Below are positions 50,748 through 61,899 of a stretch of 64,000 nucleotides of DNA, piece after piece. Numbering within the stretch: position 1 is the first letter of the stretch; each line of letters starts with the position of its first letter. Below the pieces are notes generated by a model. It saw only the letters and a list, made by a program, of their open reading frames with translations, was not told where the DNA came from and did not search any database. A program made the position numbers and the translations under genes. Origin of the DNA: Acanthosepion pharaonis (lineage: Eukaryota; Mollusca; Cephalopoda; Sepiida; Sepiidae); the NCBI GenBank assembly GCA_903632075.3, contig CAHIKZ030004123.1, forward strand, positions 4,721,001 through 4,785,000, in the 5' to 3' direction.

Positions 50748-51688
50748 GACATAGTTAAACCATTTCTTGGTCACTCGTTAATGCAACATTTTTCTTCTAT
50801 ATTCTTCCTAACGCTCGCAGCCGTATACATATCTATTAAGTACCGCCATTTTTTCACTGAAAAAACAGCATAGCCTAATGAAAAAAGATCCCAAACTAAA
50901 AAAAACAAAACTAAAAAAACCCAAAACAAAACAAAACAAAACAAAAAAACAAACAAAAAACAAAGTTTTATCGTCAAAATGCTAAGGTTATTATTAAGAG
51001 GAAATATTAAAAAGTACTTTTTTTATTTCATTAAAATTTTTAATCCTTTTTAGCACGTTCGAAATTTTGTTTAAAAATCTTATTCTTTTTGCGTTAACGG
51101 TCGACCTAAGAATTATGAATAGTCTTTAGAGATTTTTTGCCGCTGATTGATATGGAAATTCTTGCAAAAAATCAAATAATTGTCGGATTTTAATGAAACT
51201 TTCAGGGCTTATTCACAAATGAATGAAATTATTTTTTAATTTTTTTCTTTTTGAAAAATCTTAGTAAAATATTTTTTACACATGTCACCCCCTACTTACT
51301 TAATTTCATGAAATTTTGAGAAATTAAATTTTCATCCCAAAATTTCTTTTATTAGTTAAAAGCAGAACACCTTCGAGAATGTAAATCAAATTTTTTTTTC
51401 AAACTGCTATGAATCGTAAAATAAAATGCAGTGAAACTGACATTATTTAATTAAAAAAGCTTTTAATTGCTTTAATAAATAAAATTTACTAAGGACACCA
51501 TTGTCTTAAGAAAACATTTTTTTCGATGAATGATGAATTTTTACAAGAATTATTTTCATTTCTTTTAATTTTAATTGTAATAATTTGTTATAATAATTTA
51601 GAAAAATCTTTTAAAATTCTACATAAGTTTAATCTCGTTAGGTGATATTGTTATTAAATGAGAACTATATTTACTAATAAAGCGTAAT
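50748..51688. other. Segment between the two 130-bp repeats
   Basis: AT-rich, no open frame of note. Around 51140-51260 the text AATTGTCGGATTTTAATGAA, ACTTTCAGGGCTTATTCACA and AATGAATGAAATTA is an inverted copy of 58165-58290, so a dispersed repeat lies inside. Confidence 0.5.
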
Positions 51689-51817
51689 GCATTTCGAATT
51701 TACGACTTTCCAACCAATCAATTTTATACTCACCAACAAAGCGGTAAAAGGTTGAGAGCAAATCAGAATTGCATAAAACCACCATAATCACGAATCCAAT
51801 GTTACCTCTTTGCAAGT

Positions 51818-51820
<3 letters not shown>
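51689..51820. repeat. 130-bp direct repeat, copy 2
   Basis: See copy 1 at 50618. It is followed at once by (TA)n (51820-51865 and 51895-51922). Confidence 0.85.
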
Positions 51821-51866
<46 letters not shown>

Positions 51867-51892
51867 GATAGATAGATACATAGATAGAGTCC

Positions 51893-51922
<30 letters not shown>
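51820..51922. repeat. (TA)n(GATA)n(TA)n microsatellite
   Basis: TA, about 35 bp of GATA-like, then TA. Confidence 0.95.
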
Positions 51923-51926
<4 letters not shown>

Positions 51927-52074
51927 GAATTCTATGATCTCGATTCAATTGCAACAAAAAAAAACTTGATGATTTTAGTTCTAGCATTTTTAACTATCGG
52001 ATTTCAATGTCTTCCAGAAACTAAGCAAATTATTAAGATATATGAAAATGTCCTTGAAAATAATGAATTGTTTT

Positions 52075-52250
52075 GTCAGATCTAATTTCCCATATGGCAG
52101 TGAATGTTGGACAACCTCCTCTCCTCACAGGCGAAGAAAAGGCTAAAAGCAACAGAGATGAGGTTCAATCGACGAATGCAAAGAATATTGGGAGTAACGA
52201 GTGGGGTGTTAAGGAGGAGTAAGAACTACAAGGAAAATGTTGCTTACAAT
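52075..52250 (+). pseudogene. LINE fragment
   Basis: Plus strand: FPYGSECWTTSS, then in shifted frames KKRLKATEMRFNRRMQRILG and VTSGVLRRS. This is the segment after the RT core in the same LINE family as 24.1-24.5 kb, which starts there at the same GSECWT word. Confidence 0.65.
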
Positions 52251-52479
52251 CAGAAAGCGTTTCATTTCATACAATGATTGTACCTCCCCTAATATGTTTG
52301 TCTTCTATTTGAAGCTGATCTTAATGATAAATCTCCAGCTGATTCTTTTGACTCAAGTATTCTTAAAAAGAATCAGATGAAGATTTTTTTAATCAGAGAA
52401 AGCTTAAGGTACGAGCTTCTTCTTTTTAAGAATTAATTCTATTGGTGGCCAATGTTGCCACAATAATTTCTCCTGACGT

Positions 52480-52764
52480 AATTGATGGCCGGAAATTCGG
52501 CTTCCGCTTTTTGTTTGCTTGACTTTATTTTCTTTTGTTTTCTGCACGTGGCACGTCCCCACCACCAACACCCAACGCAGACGTTTTATTCTGCTATTTT
52601 TTTTAATTTATTTTTTACTTTTTTATTTTATTTTATTTTTATTTTTAACTTTCTCCGACATTAGCACTTATCTCTCCTTCCTCAAACTTATTGATAATTT
52701 GTTTTGTTTTGTTTTTTTCGTTATTTACTCATCTCTTTCTACATGGCTAAGTATATATGACTTT

Positions 52765-52812
<48 letters not shown>

Positions 52813-52918
52813 ATGCTGTAATTTCGTCGTTATGTCATCATCTCTCTTTATCTGGCTAAATATATATGACTTTCTTTGTTTCACTCAATTTGGATCTCCT
52901 CTTCTCTTCAAATCCTTT

Positions 52919-52966
<48 letters not shown>

Positions 52967-53110
52967 TTACTGTAACTTCTTAATTGTACTCACCGCCCCT
53001 CTTCTTTCTATTGTCCCCCTTCCTTATCCCCTATTTTATTTCGGATCTTTAATTACTTCTTTTCTCTTTACCCAAGCTATTCATCCTTTTTGTCCCTTTC
53101 TTTTATTTTC
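52480..53110. repeat. Pyrimidine-rich tract with two (CTTT)n runs
   Basis: CTTT at 52760-52812 and 52919-52968. The phenylalanine/serine-rich frames are artefacts. The words CTGGCTAAATATATATGACT before the second run and CATGGCTAAGTATATATGAC before the first show a ~155-bp duplicated unit. Confidence 0.92.
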
Positions 53111-53469
53111 TATTCACATGAAATCCTTAATGTTAAATCAGTTCTATTAAATTGTGCTTGTTTTCCTTTTCTTCATTACAGTCGGACGATATTAAAGGAA
53201 ACAATTTAATAAGGTTTTTCCAAAAACATGCGCATGCGTCGGTTAATCGCTATTTTCCGAGGCATGCGCAGCTCATCTCAGCTCAAATAGCGAACCTTTC
53301 GCTGTTTTGAACAGGTATGAAAATTGAGTTTGTTAATAATCGGAGGAAAAAAAGATGTAAGTTGAAAATTTTGCGAAGAACTATAGTACATTTTTATTGC
53401 AATTACAATTTGTTCTCAAACCCAGACACAAAAAGAACACAATATAAAATATATATTTTAGGCAGTAAC

Positions 53470-53800
53470 AAAAGAATATTCGTCAATGCGTTGTTCAAGA
53501 GAACGGTGAATACATTTAAAAAGAGAGAAAAGTAGAGAGGAAAACTGGATCAGGAGGTTACAAATGCATCATTTCAACATACAGCTACAGAAATCAATTA
53601 GAAAAGATCCAACTCAATTCATAAGATGTTTGGCATGTGAGAGAGGAGTTTCAGCTATGACAAAGACGAGTGAAAAAAAAAAAAAACAAATTTGAAAATG
53701 AAATCGTACGTGAAATCTGTGAAGCACCTTGTTATTCCAGGACAAAAGTTAGAAAGTTAGAGGGCGAAGATCATTTTGAGTAAGTTGTAAAATGATCCGG
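53470..53800 (+). pseudogene. Tc1-like transposase, N-terminal domain, second copy
   Basis: Plus strand, decayed: FKRTVNTFKKREK, KSIRKDPTQFIR, CLACERGVSAM and SCEAPCYSR-like text, matching the copy at 34.99-35.4 kb and ending at the same point (GAAAATGATC then (TA)n). Two copies with the same end define a shortened derivative family. Confidence 0.68.
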
Positions 53801-53804
<4 letters not shown>

Positions 53805-53860
<56 letters not shown>

Positions 53861-53884
53861 ATATTTATATTGAAATAAAGTTCA

Positions 53885-53940
<56 letters not shown>
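53805..53940. repeat. (TA)n microsatellites
   Basis: TA at 53805-53855 and 53888-53940, separated by TTTATATTGAAATAAAGTTC. Confidence 0.96.
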
Positions 53941-53946
<6 letters not shown>

Positions 53947-54328
53947 GAAGAGGGGTGCCGCAAACGTTTTGGTTGTAATGTGGATTTATTGAGAAAAATT
54001 ATTATTATATTATATATTTTCTTTCTAGAATTGACAATTCTAGAAAGAAAATTCGGATTGCCAACACACAAACAGAATGTCTCATATCGAGAATATTCCA
54101 CATTGAACATGAAGAAAAATTAATTATTTTTAATAATATGTAAAAATCTCCACTTTCACCTGAAGACGGTTGCGAGACCAGACCAGAAACACGTGTCGTG
54201 AAATTATGTAAAACAAAGTATAATATTTTTTCTCAATAAATCCACATTACAACCAAAAACGTTTGCGGCACCCCTCTTCTTTTTAATATACATACTTTTC
54301 TCTCGTTGGAACCACTACAACATATTTC

Positions 54329-54369
<41 letters not shown>

Positions 54370-54387
54370 TGAACTTTATTTCAATAC
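53868..54387. mobile_element. Palindromic element with a hammerhead-like motif
   Basis: Left: TTGAAATAAAGTTCAAATAA, (TA)n, AAAAGAAGAGGGGTGCCGCA, AACGTTTTGGTTGTAATGTG, GATTTATTGAGAAAA. Right: the inverse, TTTTCTCAATAAATCCACAT, TACAACCAAAAACGTTTGCG, GCACCCCTCTTC, then (TA)n and TTATTTGAACTTTATTTCAA. The centre (about 54005-54227) has a second small palindrome, TTTCTAGAATTGACAATTCT, and motif G. The near-perfect arms say it is recent or gene-converted. Confidence 0.82.
54160..54197 (+). ncRNA. Hammerhead ribozyme-like motif (G)
   Basis: Plus strand: CTGAAGA, stem II with GGT...ACC pairing, GAA, then ACACGTGTC. ACACGTGT is an eight-base palindrome, so stem III is A-C-A-C with G-T-G-T (4 bp within a molecule, 8 bp in a dimer), and the cleavage triplet is GTC. 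Stem II is the weak part. Of the motifs here this has the best stem III. Confidence 0.68.
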
Positions 54388-54417
54388 TTTATGAGCTTCC
54401 GATCCTTACCTATGATT

Positions 54418-54735
54418 AATTAATAATAAACATGTCTAGTCACTGGATCTCACCAACCTAATCAAGATAAAGCGTTCGTTAGATCCAGTGAATAGACCCG
54501 AAGTGTGGTGAGTTCAATACCTGGCCAAAGCAGTGGTGAACCAATACTTGGAGAGTTGAGTTAAAGGGAAATAATTGAGAAGAGGCATGGCACGTGGAAC
54601 TAGAAAAATCTACCCCAGTGAACGGTTCGAAATTCCAATCACCTGAAGAAGGCCGGAATGTACAACGGCCAAAACGTTATGAATATGGCAATGAACATGG
54701 GAATAACAGACAGAATAATGTAAATAATGTAGTTT
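54418..54735 (+). mobile_element. Hammerhead-type repeat, third copy
   Basis: TCGTTAGATCCAGTGAATAG, GAGTTCAATACCTGGCC, CAGTGGTGAACC, GGCATGGCACGTGGAACTAG, TCGAAATTCCAATCACC, motif F, ATGAATATGGCAATG, AATAATGTAAATAATGTA. Same block order as the middle and right part of the 49854-50262 insertion. At its left a hairpin pairs GTCTAGTCACTGGATCT with AGATCCAGTGAATAGAC (one mismatch). Confidence 0.75.
54643..54681 (+). ncRNA. Hammerhead ribozyme-like motif (F), decayed
   Basis: CTGAAGA, stem II GGCCG...CGGCC (5 bp), then AAAACGTTATG in place of GAAACGTTGTA. The loss of G12 of the GAA core should abolish cleavage. Confidence 0.55.
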
Positions 54736-54767
54736 AGTGGTTTTTTTTCATAAGCTTGATGAAAAGA

Positions 54768-54771
<4 letters not shown>

Positions 54772-54822
<51 letters not shown>
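54772..54822. repeat. (GA)n microsatellite
   Basis: About 50 bp of GA. Confidence 0.96.
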
Positions 54823-54824
<2 letters not shown>

Positions 54825-54829
54825 AGTGT

Positions 54830-55345
54830 TGCCTTCAAGACCTAAACCTAAATCTCAAGTTAATTCATAGTTCAAAATTCAGAAAATTGGTCGCTTCCTT
54901 GTGTCACTTAAGAAAGTATCTGACTCATCCTACTATGGTCTATCTTTACAAAAATCATATCAGATCAGAAGTGGCTTATTGCTCCCATATCTGGGCTGGA
55001 GTTGAACCAGTTCTCATTTTCCAGCGTTGAAAAAGCCTTTACACGGCCTTGTGGGTAATTAATTATTTTCTAACCTACAGCCCCTTTCCCACAGACGAAA
55101 CGTTGATAGCCTCTCGTTACTCTACCGCTATTTCTATGGCAAATGTTCAGACGTGCTACAATCCTTAGTTTCATCGGTTTCAGACTTTCACAGAGAGGAC
55201 ACGTCATGTCATGTACACAGGGTAGACTCATCCTCATCCCCCTCTTATTCCAATGGTCCAAGAATTGCTACTTTGTGGAAGAGACTCCTGAAAAGATGTT
55301 TTCCCAATCACAACGATCTTCTTCAAGTCAAGGGTTAACCGTTGT
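54830..55345 (+). pseudogene. LINE RT C-terminal fragment
   Basis: Plus strand: LIHSSKFRKLVASLCHLRKY, LTHPTMVYLYKNHIRSEVAY, CSHIWAGVEPVLIF, a shift, a region around SPFPTDETLIASRYSTAIS, MANVQTCYN, another shift, then SLVSSVSDFHRED, CHVHRVDSSSSPSYSNGPRI and ATLWKRLLKRCFPNHNDLLQ. This is the thumb and C-terminal part of a Jockey-like RT (IRSxxEYCSHIWAGA motif). It is the longest continuous LINE remnant in the window apart from two frameshifts and one early stop. Confidence 0.8.
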
Positions 55346-55689
55346 TTTTCCTACATGTAATCATAAACTACTCACTTTTACTTCCTCAGCTTACGCTCAA
55401 ACAACAATCTAATTTAGTAACCCTCTACATTGAGTGGCTCTTGGGGATTATATTGGGCGAAAAACTAGTAAAAAAAGACTACTTGTTGTTGCTGTTTCTC
55501 TACCTTGATTCGTCTCATCTTTCATCCATTATGACAATCACTAAAATGAACAAACAAATTCAGTTTTAATAAAGAAAAAAAAAAAGAATTATTGTTCCAT
55601 TTTCCATATAAGGGGTCTATGTACCAACCGGAATTTGAATTTTATCTTCAAGAGATCGAACCTGATCAAGTGCATCTTTTCGAAGTATC

Positions 55690-55945
55690 GATTAACCTAC
55701 CCCAGTGCTAGAATTCTGGAACTACTTAAACAGACGGGCCCACTCGTAAAAAACAGGGAAACTTTTTCTGGGAAATAATTTTTGTAGATTAGCATTTTTT
55801 ATCTTTAGGCCACGATACGTGTCAGGGGCGAAAAACGTCCATTTTTTATCGATTTAGAATGGGGGTTCTGTTTATAATATCAATTCAGTAGCAAATCGAT
55901 CCCTGACTTGTACAGTGTTATTTACTTAGGCTAAGCTACTTAGCT
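55690..55945 (+). repeat. Interspersed repeat family R4, copy 4
   Basis: GGAAATAATTTTTGTAGATT, AGGCCACGATACGTG, TTTTTATCGATTTAGAATGG, GGGTTCTGTTTATAATATCA and ATCGATCCCTGACTTGTACA match the 3' half of the R4 copies at 15.9 and 16.83 kb. Confidence 0.65.
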
Positions 55946-56204
55946 TTCATTTGCAATGTTTAAAACTATTCCAATACCATTGACAACTGTATATTTTCCT
56001 AATTTTCTTACAAATGTGCATCATTAAACGATCATGTAGATTGTATGGGAAGTTCTGCATGTAAAATAATTTCTAATACTGTCACCATCAGTTTACAGGA
56101 CATTTTATCTGGTCGCTGATTCGAAAGAGATATTGCAAACATTTCCAAAAAGTTAATGTAAATATTCTGATGTCTAATCAGATTGGTAATTAGCCGTTTC
56201 CATG

Positions 56205-56545
56205 CAGGAAAGAGTAATGGATAGTGGCTCGGATTGAGGAATCGGAGAGCCGAATTCAAATTCCAGTCGAGTTCATTGCATTCACTTATGTGCTAATACT
56301 CTTGTGAAAGGTATGAATCCAAATTAATAATAGGACTGAGTGGGTTCTATAACCTTGGATAGCACAGATATGAATCCAACTCTTCTCAATAATAAGACAG
56401 ACTGGGTTCTATAGCCTTCAATGGTAAAGGTATGAATCCGACTGATCTCAATAATAGGACAGGATGGGATAGATGGTTTTCCTAGACTGGTTGCATTGGA
56501 TGAAAACTCTGAATTCTAAACTGTATTTAGCCATGGCGAAGTACA
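56205..56545 (+). mobile_element. tRNA-headed SINE with tandemly repeated body
   Basis: GAGTAATGGATAGTGGCTCG, GATTGAGGAATCGGAGAGCC, GAATTCAAATTCCAGTCGAG (B box decayed), TTCACTTATGTGCTAATACT. The body segment GGTATGAATCC...AATAATAGGAC...GGGTTCTATAGCCTT occurs three times (from 56311, 56388 and 56430). Confidence 0.75.
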
Positions 56546-56549
56546 TACT

Positions 56550-57160
56550 ATGCCGCTAAGGTAAGGATCGTCAGCATCGACTCGATGATCCAGACTACGG
56601 TCGATTCCTTTTTTTTATACAGGAAACATTTGGCACACATGACCAAACTTTTAGCGTTACTGTTGATTGAAATTTATAAAATATTTCGCTTTAAAAAGCT
56701 TTTCAGGAGAATAGGTTTCTGAAGTCCACTAACTGTTATCGCTCTTTCTAGTACTGATAGGGGCTTCTATAGCCTTCCTGACATTTCGTTTGTAGTAATG
56801 TGGAATGTCAACATCTTGATTATGTCATTATTTTCTCTCTGAATTGCATATGCTATCCATTTTAGTTGTTGCTGCCATTGAAAGTCTTCATGTGATTCTT
56901 TGTTTATGATTCTATAGCGCCAACCTATGAAATCTGTTGAGGGATAGTCTTTTATTTTATTCATTCGTTCGAAGCCATTTTTAATTATTGATCTGAGAAA
57001 ACGGTTGTATATAGCTAAGAGTTTAGATATTTCTTAGTTGGATGCTATGTATGATATCCGTATGAGCGTCTAGAACTGACGTGGCTATTTAAGGATACGA
57101 CTCGAGTTCTTGCAGCTATTAGTAACGGATGCATGCTGGAAACTTTTGCATTGACCAAAT
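56550..57160. other. Intergenic, nothing recognised
   Basis: A 65-codon minus-strand frame (56767-56964) has IKDYPSTDFIGWRYRII, similar in feel to LINE text but not assignable. Confidence 0.35.
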
Positions 57161-57167
57161 ATTTACA

Positions 57168-57352
57168 ATTTAGCTGAACTATGGCGAAAACATAGGAAAA
57201 TAATTTGTTGACTGAATAATGATACTATGAATTTATTGGAAACATTTGCAAAAACTTCATAAAATGAAATAAGTAATTTAGCTCCAATGTAGCGTAAAGT
57301 CACAGAAATGCCAGGGGAAATAATTTGATGACTGAATAATGATGCCATGAAT
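57168..57352. repeat. Two-copy local duplication (~120 bp period)
   Basis: GGAAAATAATTTGTTGACTG, AATAATGATACTATGAATTT recurs as GGGAAATAATTTGATGACTG, AATAATGATGCCATGAATTT. Confidence 0.8.
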
Positions 57353-57359
57353 TTACATG

Positions 57360-59204
57360 AATAAAAGATTTTGTCAAATATATACTGGTAAACCTTTGCA
57401 TTAAGTTAAAATATGTGGTTCTGAAAAAATTTCACTCCGACCAAGAAGCCATTTAAAAAAAAGATAAATATATATAAATTCGATACCCAAGGTTTAAAAA
57501 ATGAAAAATCTTTTGAAGTTTTTCTTTTAGCTTTAATTTCATGCTAAAAGTTTAACTTTAATATTTCGTAAAATACTTTGCTGTATTTCAAACCGAATTT
57601 ACATTGATTGGAATTATCTTTTTTATTGTAAGTAAAATCTATATAATCTTCCATATCGACAAATCTGTCAACACAACATAATTCCCTTTATTAAAAAAAA
57701 ATCTTTAAAAAAATAAAATATACCTTTCTGAAACATCATACGAGAAAAATTAGCTGATTGAAAGTTTAATTAATCTGAATTGAAACATATTACTTACCTT
57801 TAATTTAAAATATCGCAGAAAGTCATTTTTCTTGCATGGAGGTGCGTGTTTTTATGAGGTGTTGACAGATCTACGACAGTCTGATGTTTGGGAAATTTAA
57901 GTAAGAAAGAGAGAATTGAAATATAAGTACATGACGAACACAACCTTTTTTATAACTATTTTTTAAAACTATCTAATAAACTTATAAATTTTAAATATTT
58001 TACGCTTTCCATTATTTATTGAATTTGGTTTTATAGTTTTACTTATGAAGACGCTTATTAAAGAAATGTTAGTAACATCCAATAAATTTTAAATTTTCTA
58101 TAGTTACTCTATATTGTCTGATAAGATAAGCAAAAAATATTTTTACAAAGGTTTTCTAAAAAAAGAAACGTTTAAAAAATAGTTTCATTCATTTGTGAAT
58201 AATTCCTGAAAGTTTCATTAAAATCCGACAAGTATTTGATTTTAGCAAGAATTTCCAAATCAATGTGTTTTCCTAGGAAAAAACGCTCAAATTTCTTGTA
58301 CAAAATTATGGTCCCAAGTTGACACCAAGGCAAACAAGATTTTTAACCAAAATTTCCAAGGTTCTAAAAAGGATTAAAAAAGAAAATAATTTTGACATCA
58401 AAAATCCTTTGATCATTCATCTTATAGATAACACAATGGTTTTGATGATAACATTTTGTTTTTATTATGTTTTGTACATTTTTTCATCATGTATCCTCTT
58501 TTTTTAGCAAATTTTTGTAGATAACTAAATAAATAAACAAATAAATAAATAAAATTAAAAAAATAAAATATAAAGTTTGGTTTTTTGGTTATTTTGGGAA
58601 GTGCCTCAAGTTGAAAACTTTTCAGCTCCTCACCTGGTAAGAATACTTATTTTTCCACCAAATAACCGATACTAAAAAGAGTTAAGAAGAAACGATAAAA
58701 GGAGGAGAGAATAAGGGAATAAATTCTTGCTTTATACTTTATACTTGATGTTTCTATAAATTCAAAATCGTTTTATGACGGAAAACATGTTAAACAATCT
58801 AAAAACTAAATTAGTCCTTCTTAAAGATTTAATTTTTTTTTATTAATAAAAAAAAAATGTACAGGCTTTCTTTTTTAACATCATTTGTTTATAAATGTAA
58901 GAACGCTTTCCGACAGACAACATAAAACATGAATATTTTCCCGCCTTTTTTTCCCTTTTTAATTTGTTAACAAAAAATATGATGTTAAATACGAAAATAA
59001 TAAAAATCTTCTGTAAAGTTTGCATTTTTAGATCCAGAAAAAGATGTTGGGAGAAAAGAATATTTTGTTATTATGTAATTTGGGATTTCTTTTTTGAATA
59101 AATAAAAGGATTGTTTGTAACAGAATATAAAAGGAAGTTTTTAGAAAATGAGGATGAAATAAAAAAAATGCAGAGAACGTATCTTTTTACAATTGTGCAT
59201 AAAC

Positions 59205-59205
<1 letters not shown>
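57360..59205. other. Intergenic, AT-rich, one dispersed repeat
   Basis: 58165-58290 is the inverted partner of 51140-51260 (AGTTTCATTCATTTGTGAAT, CCTGAAAGTTTCATTAAAAT, CCGACAAGTATTTGATTTTA). Otherwise AT-rich and unassigned. Confidence 0.5.

Positions 59206-59208
<3 letters not shown>

Positions 59209-59243
<35 letters not shown>
59209..59243. repeat. (TA)n microsatellite
   Basis: About 35 bp of TA. Confidence 0.95.
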
Positions 59244-59248
<5 letters not shown>

Positions 59249-59399
59249 GATTTAAAAATATTAAGCATCTCCATAAATACAGAATTTAAGCGTTTGTAAT
59301 CGAAGGCAATAAACAAATTCACGTAAGGCCCTTCTAAAAAGATGTGAAGAGGAGAAAAGAAAGATGAAAGGTATGTGTTTGTATCGATTTACTTAGCGA

Positions 59400-59700
59400 A
59401 AGAATAATTTGGCACAAGGCTCGACCTTATAAGACGCTCAGTAAGTATTGGACCCTATATAAATAGTTACTATACTTAACAAAAGACCACAAGTATCGTT
59501 TAGCCAGTGGGGATCAAACTCTATACAGGCTGTAAGTCTAGCTTGCTGACCACTGTTCCACGCCTGGGCATCAAAATAAGTATCTATTATGTATAACCTA
59601 ATTTGAAACAAGGCCGCAAATGTAGATCACTCGGTGGGGATCGAATTCGCTGCAGAAGTGAATTGATCTGCAGAACGAACTTGCTAATCTAACAGGGCGG
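59400..59700 (-). mobile_element. tRNA-derived SINE copies (two, decayed)
   Basis: Minus-strand matches to the GGTGTAATGGTTAGC-type SINE. Plus-strand words are CAGTGGGGATCAAACTC...CTTGCTGACCACTGTTCCA (59498-59565) and CGGTGGGGATCGAATTCG...CTTGCTAATCTAACAGG (59631-59695). Each gives a B box (CGAATTCGATCCCC on minus) and an A-box-side remnant. GGCACAAGGC words upstream are the SINE tail. Confidence 0.65.
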
Positions 59701-59829
59701 GGTTCGTCAATTCACTGTTAACGACTTTTGAACTGAGCATATGAAACGCTATCATAGGAACATCTATATATTAATACGCTTGCACCTATGTATGTTGTGC
59801 GTCACGCTCTGTATCACAGATACTGAGAC

Positions 59830-59935
59830 GGAAACTGAAAGAGAGAGGGACATAGAGATTAAAACAGAAAATGAAAGAAAGAGAGAGAGAGAGAGAGAGA
59901 AAGAAAGGAGGAGGAGGAGGAGGAGGAGGGAACAT
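59830..59935. repeat. (GA)n and (GGA)n microsatellite
   Basis: GA at about 59876-59905 followed by GGA at 59907-59930. Confidence 0.95.
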
Positions 59936-60138
59936 AGAGAGACAAAAAGAAAGAAGGACTGGAGAAAAGTTCATCTTAGATAAAGGCAGTTGTTTGAAGT
60001 GAGGGGTTAAATCACGTTTCGTGACCTAATGATATGTTGAGGACAAACTCGCCCTTGAACTGCACGTGACCTTTTGAATTTAATACCTGTTATGAATAAT
60101 CAAGAGTAGTCTCTCCTTGTTTTGTTACTCTTCTTTGA

Positions 60139-60352
60139 GAGAGCTATTTCTCTTTACTGGGGCTATAAAAGGACACTATACACAGACCTTGTATTCTCAG
60201 TTGAATAAAGCTTTCTTAAAGCCTATACCTGCGTATTTTTGTAATTATTGTAATGATAAAAATACGCAGGTATAGGCTTTAAGAGGGCTTTATTTAACTG
60301 AGAATACAAGGCCCACGTATAGTGTCCTTTTATAGCCCCAGTAAACAGAAAT
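60139..60352. mobile_element. Palindrome of LTR-like arms (~93 bp each)
   Basis: Left arm TTCTCTTTACTGGGGCTATA, AAAGGACACTATACACAGAC, CTTGTATTCTCAGTTGAATA, AAGCTTTCTTAAAGCCTATA, CCTGCGTATTTTT. Right arm is its inverse with about six changes; the spacer is about 15 bp. Each arm has a TATA box (GGCTATAAAAGG) and a polyadenylation-like GAATAAAGC about 55 bp later, as an LTR U3/R/U5 core would. Confidence 0.75.
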
Positions 60353-60359
60353 TTCTTTG

Positions 60360-61780
60360 ATAATTATAATCATTTTCTTTAATAATTATAATCATTTTGT
60401 AATCTAATGAAAACTGTTTTTCTAATCAAAAATCATATTAAACCAAAGCTGTGTTAAGCGTCCGAGAAGAGAATGGAAAGAGAGAGTGACACAGAGTTTA
60501 GATAAAAGCAGTTGTTCGGATTGAATGGTTAAACAATCTGTCCAGCATTCACTGCCATATAGGAAGTACAGTTAGAATGTCATGTTTGAGTGAGTTTCTT
60601 TCTGTGTGCGTATGTCTCGGGGCGGGGAATCAAATCTGTACTTACCACTTCAAACAAAGCACGCCGCTTTATTCTTAATTAGATAGAAATTGTGGCTGTG
60701 TTTCCTTCCTTTTTTATGGAAGAGCGTGAACTTCTGGTGAACCGGAAGTAATCCTGGATTGGACAATAAATTGCCAAGAAGAGTCGTATTGTGTGTAGTT
60801 TGGAAGATGGAAAATGTTGTAGCTAACGGAAGGTACACAAGTCGATACCCGATCAGTATCGGCTGGGTCACCGTGGAGAGGGGGGTACGATGCTGAAAGA
60901 CCCGAAACCCCTAATAAACCTCCGCTAGAAACATCACTGATGATGTATACTAAAGCATCCAATAGAGGTATTTTACGAAAGAACTCTTTTCTGTGTTTCA
61001 AACGATATTTTAATAAGCTCAAGCATCGGTATCACAATGGTAAAGCAAACGATGGAGAATGAAATCACTAACAAAGGCTTATGAAACTGATTTTCTGGCG
61101 ATGAGACTTGAAATTACTATGACTTATCAAAATATTTTCGTTTTAATTTACATTATCTTTAAAGTTCTTTACTTTAAAGTTTATTTGAAGTACATGTCTA
61201 AAGACTATTTAAGATTCTACCACTACTATGATAACTATAGTACCACTATAGCACTGTAGTAGTACTCTAGTTATTATTATTGAGTGAAAGTGTTCCACGC
61301 CAATAAAGTAATTCTATTCAAAACCCGATATACCCATCATGGCGCCCAGTCTTATAAGAATCAACTAGGCACATGTACCAGAGCCAAAAGTGTGCGATAT
61401 GGTGACGGGTTTTGATAAGGTGAAGCCTAGTTAGAAATACCTTCAGGTTTAAGTAATACAGTCCGCTAACACTATCTCCAATTGAGAACATTTCCAAGTA
61501 TCTAGACGTGGTTTCAAATACCATCCTTCAAACTTAAAGAACAACTTTCTCGCTACCTAGCCATTACTCTCGCCCATGAACAGAGATGTAGTGTGCATCA
61601 GCCCATAACAGACATGCCTAACTTTATTATTATTATTATTTTATTTAGGACGACTTATTGAAATACAAGCCTCCACTGTGAAAACCACTCTACAACAAGA
61701 CCTAAGGTCAGAAATGGCATCATGACATTTTCCACTGAGCAATTAAAAAAATTATTTTATATAGATAAAGCCCTTCGTAT
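60360..61780. other. Intergenic, nothing firmly recognised
   Basis: 60525-60570 (CCAGCATTCACTGCCATATA on plus) is a short minus-strand echo of the LINE GSECWT region. Open frames at 60714-61022 (minus) and 61722-61925 (plus) have no domain that I know. Confidence 0.35.
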
Positions 61781-61899
61781 GGTGCGGGTTGTACTTGTGA
61801 GAACAATTTTTTGTATTTCTTTAAGGCATGGACTACCAGAAATCACTTCAATGAGTCTATTTGAGAAGATACTCATTTTAAATGATTTATTTCGTCTAC

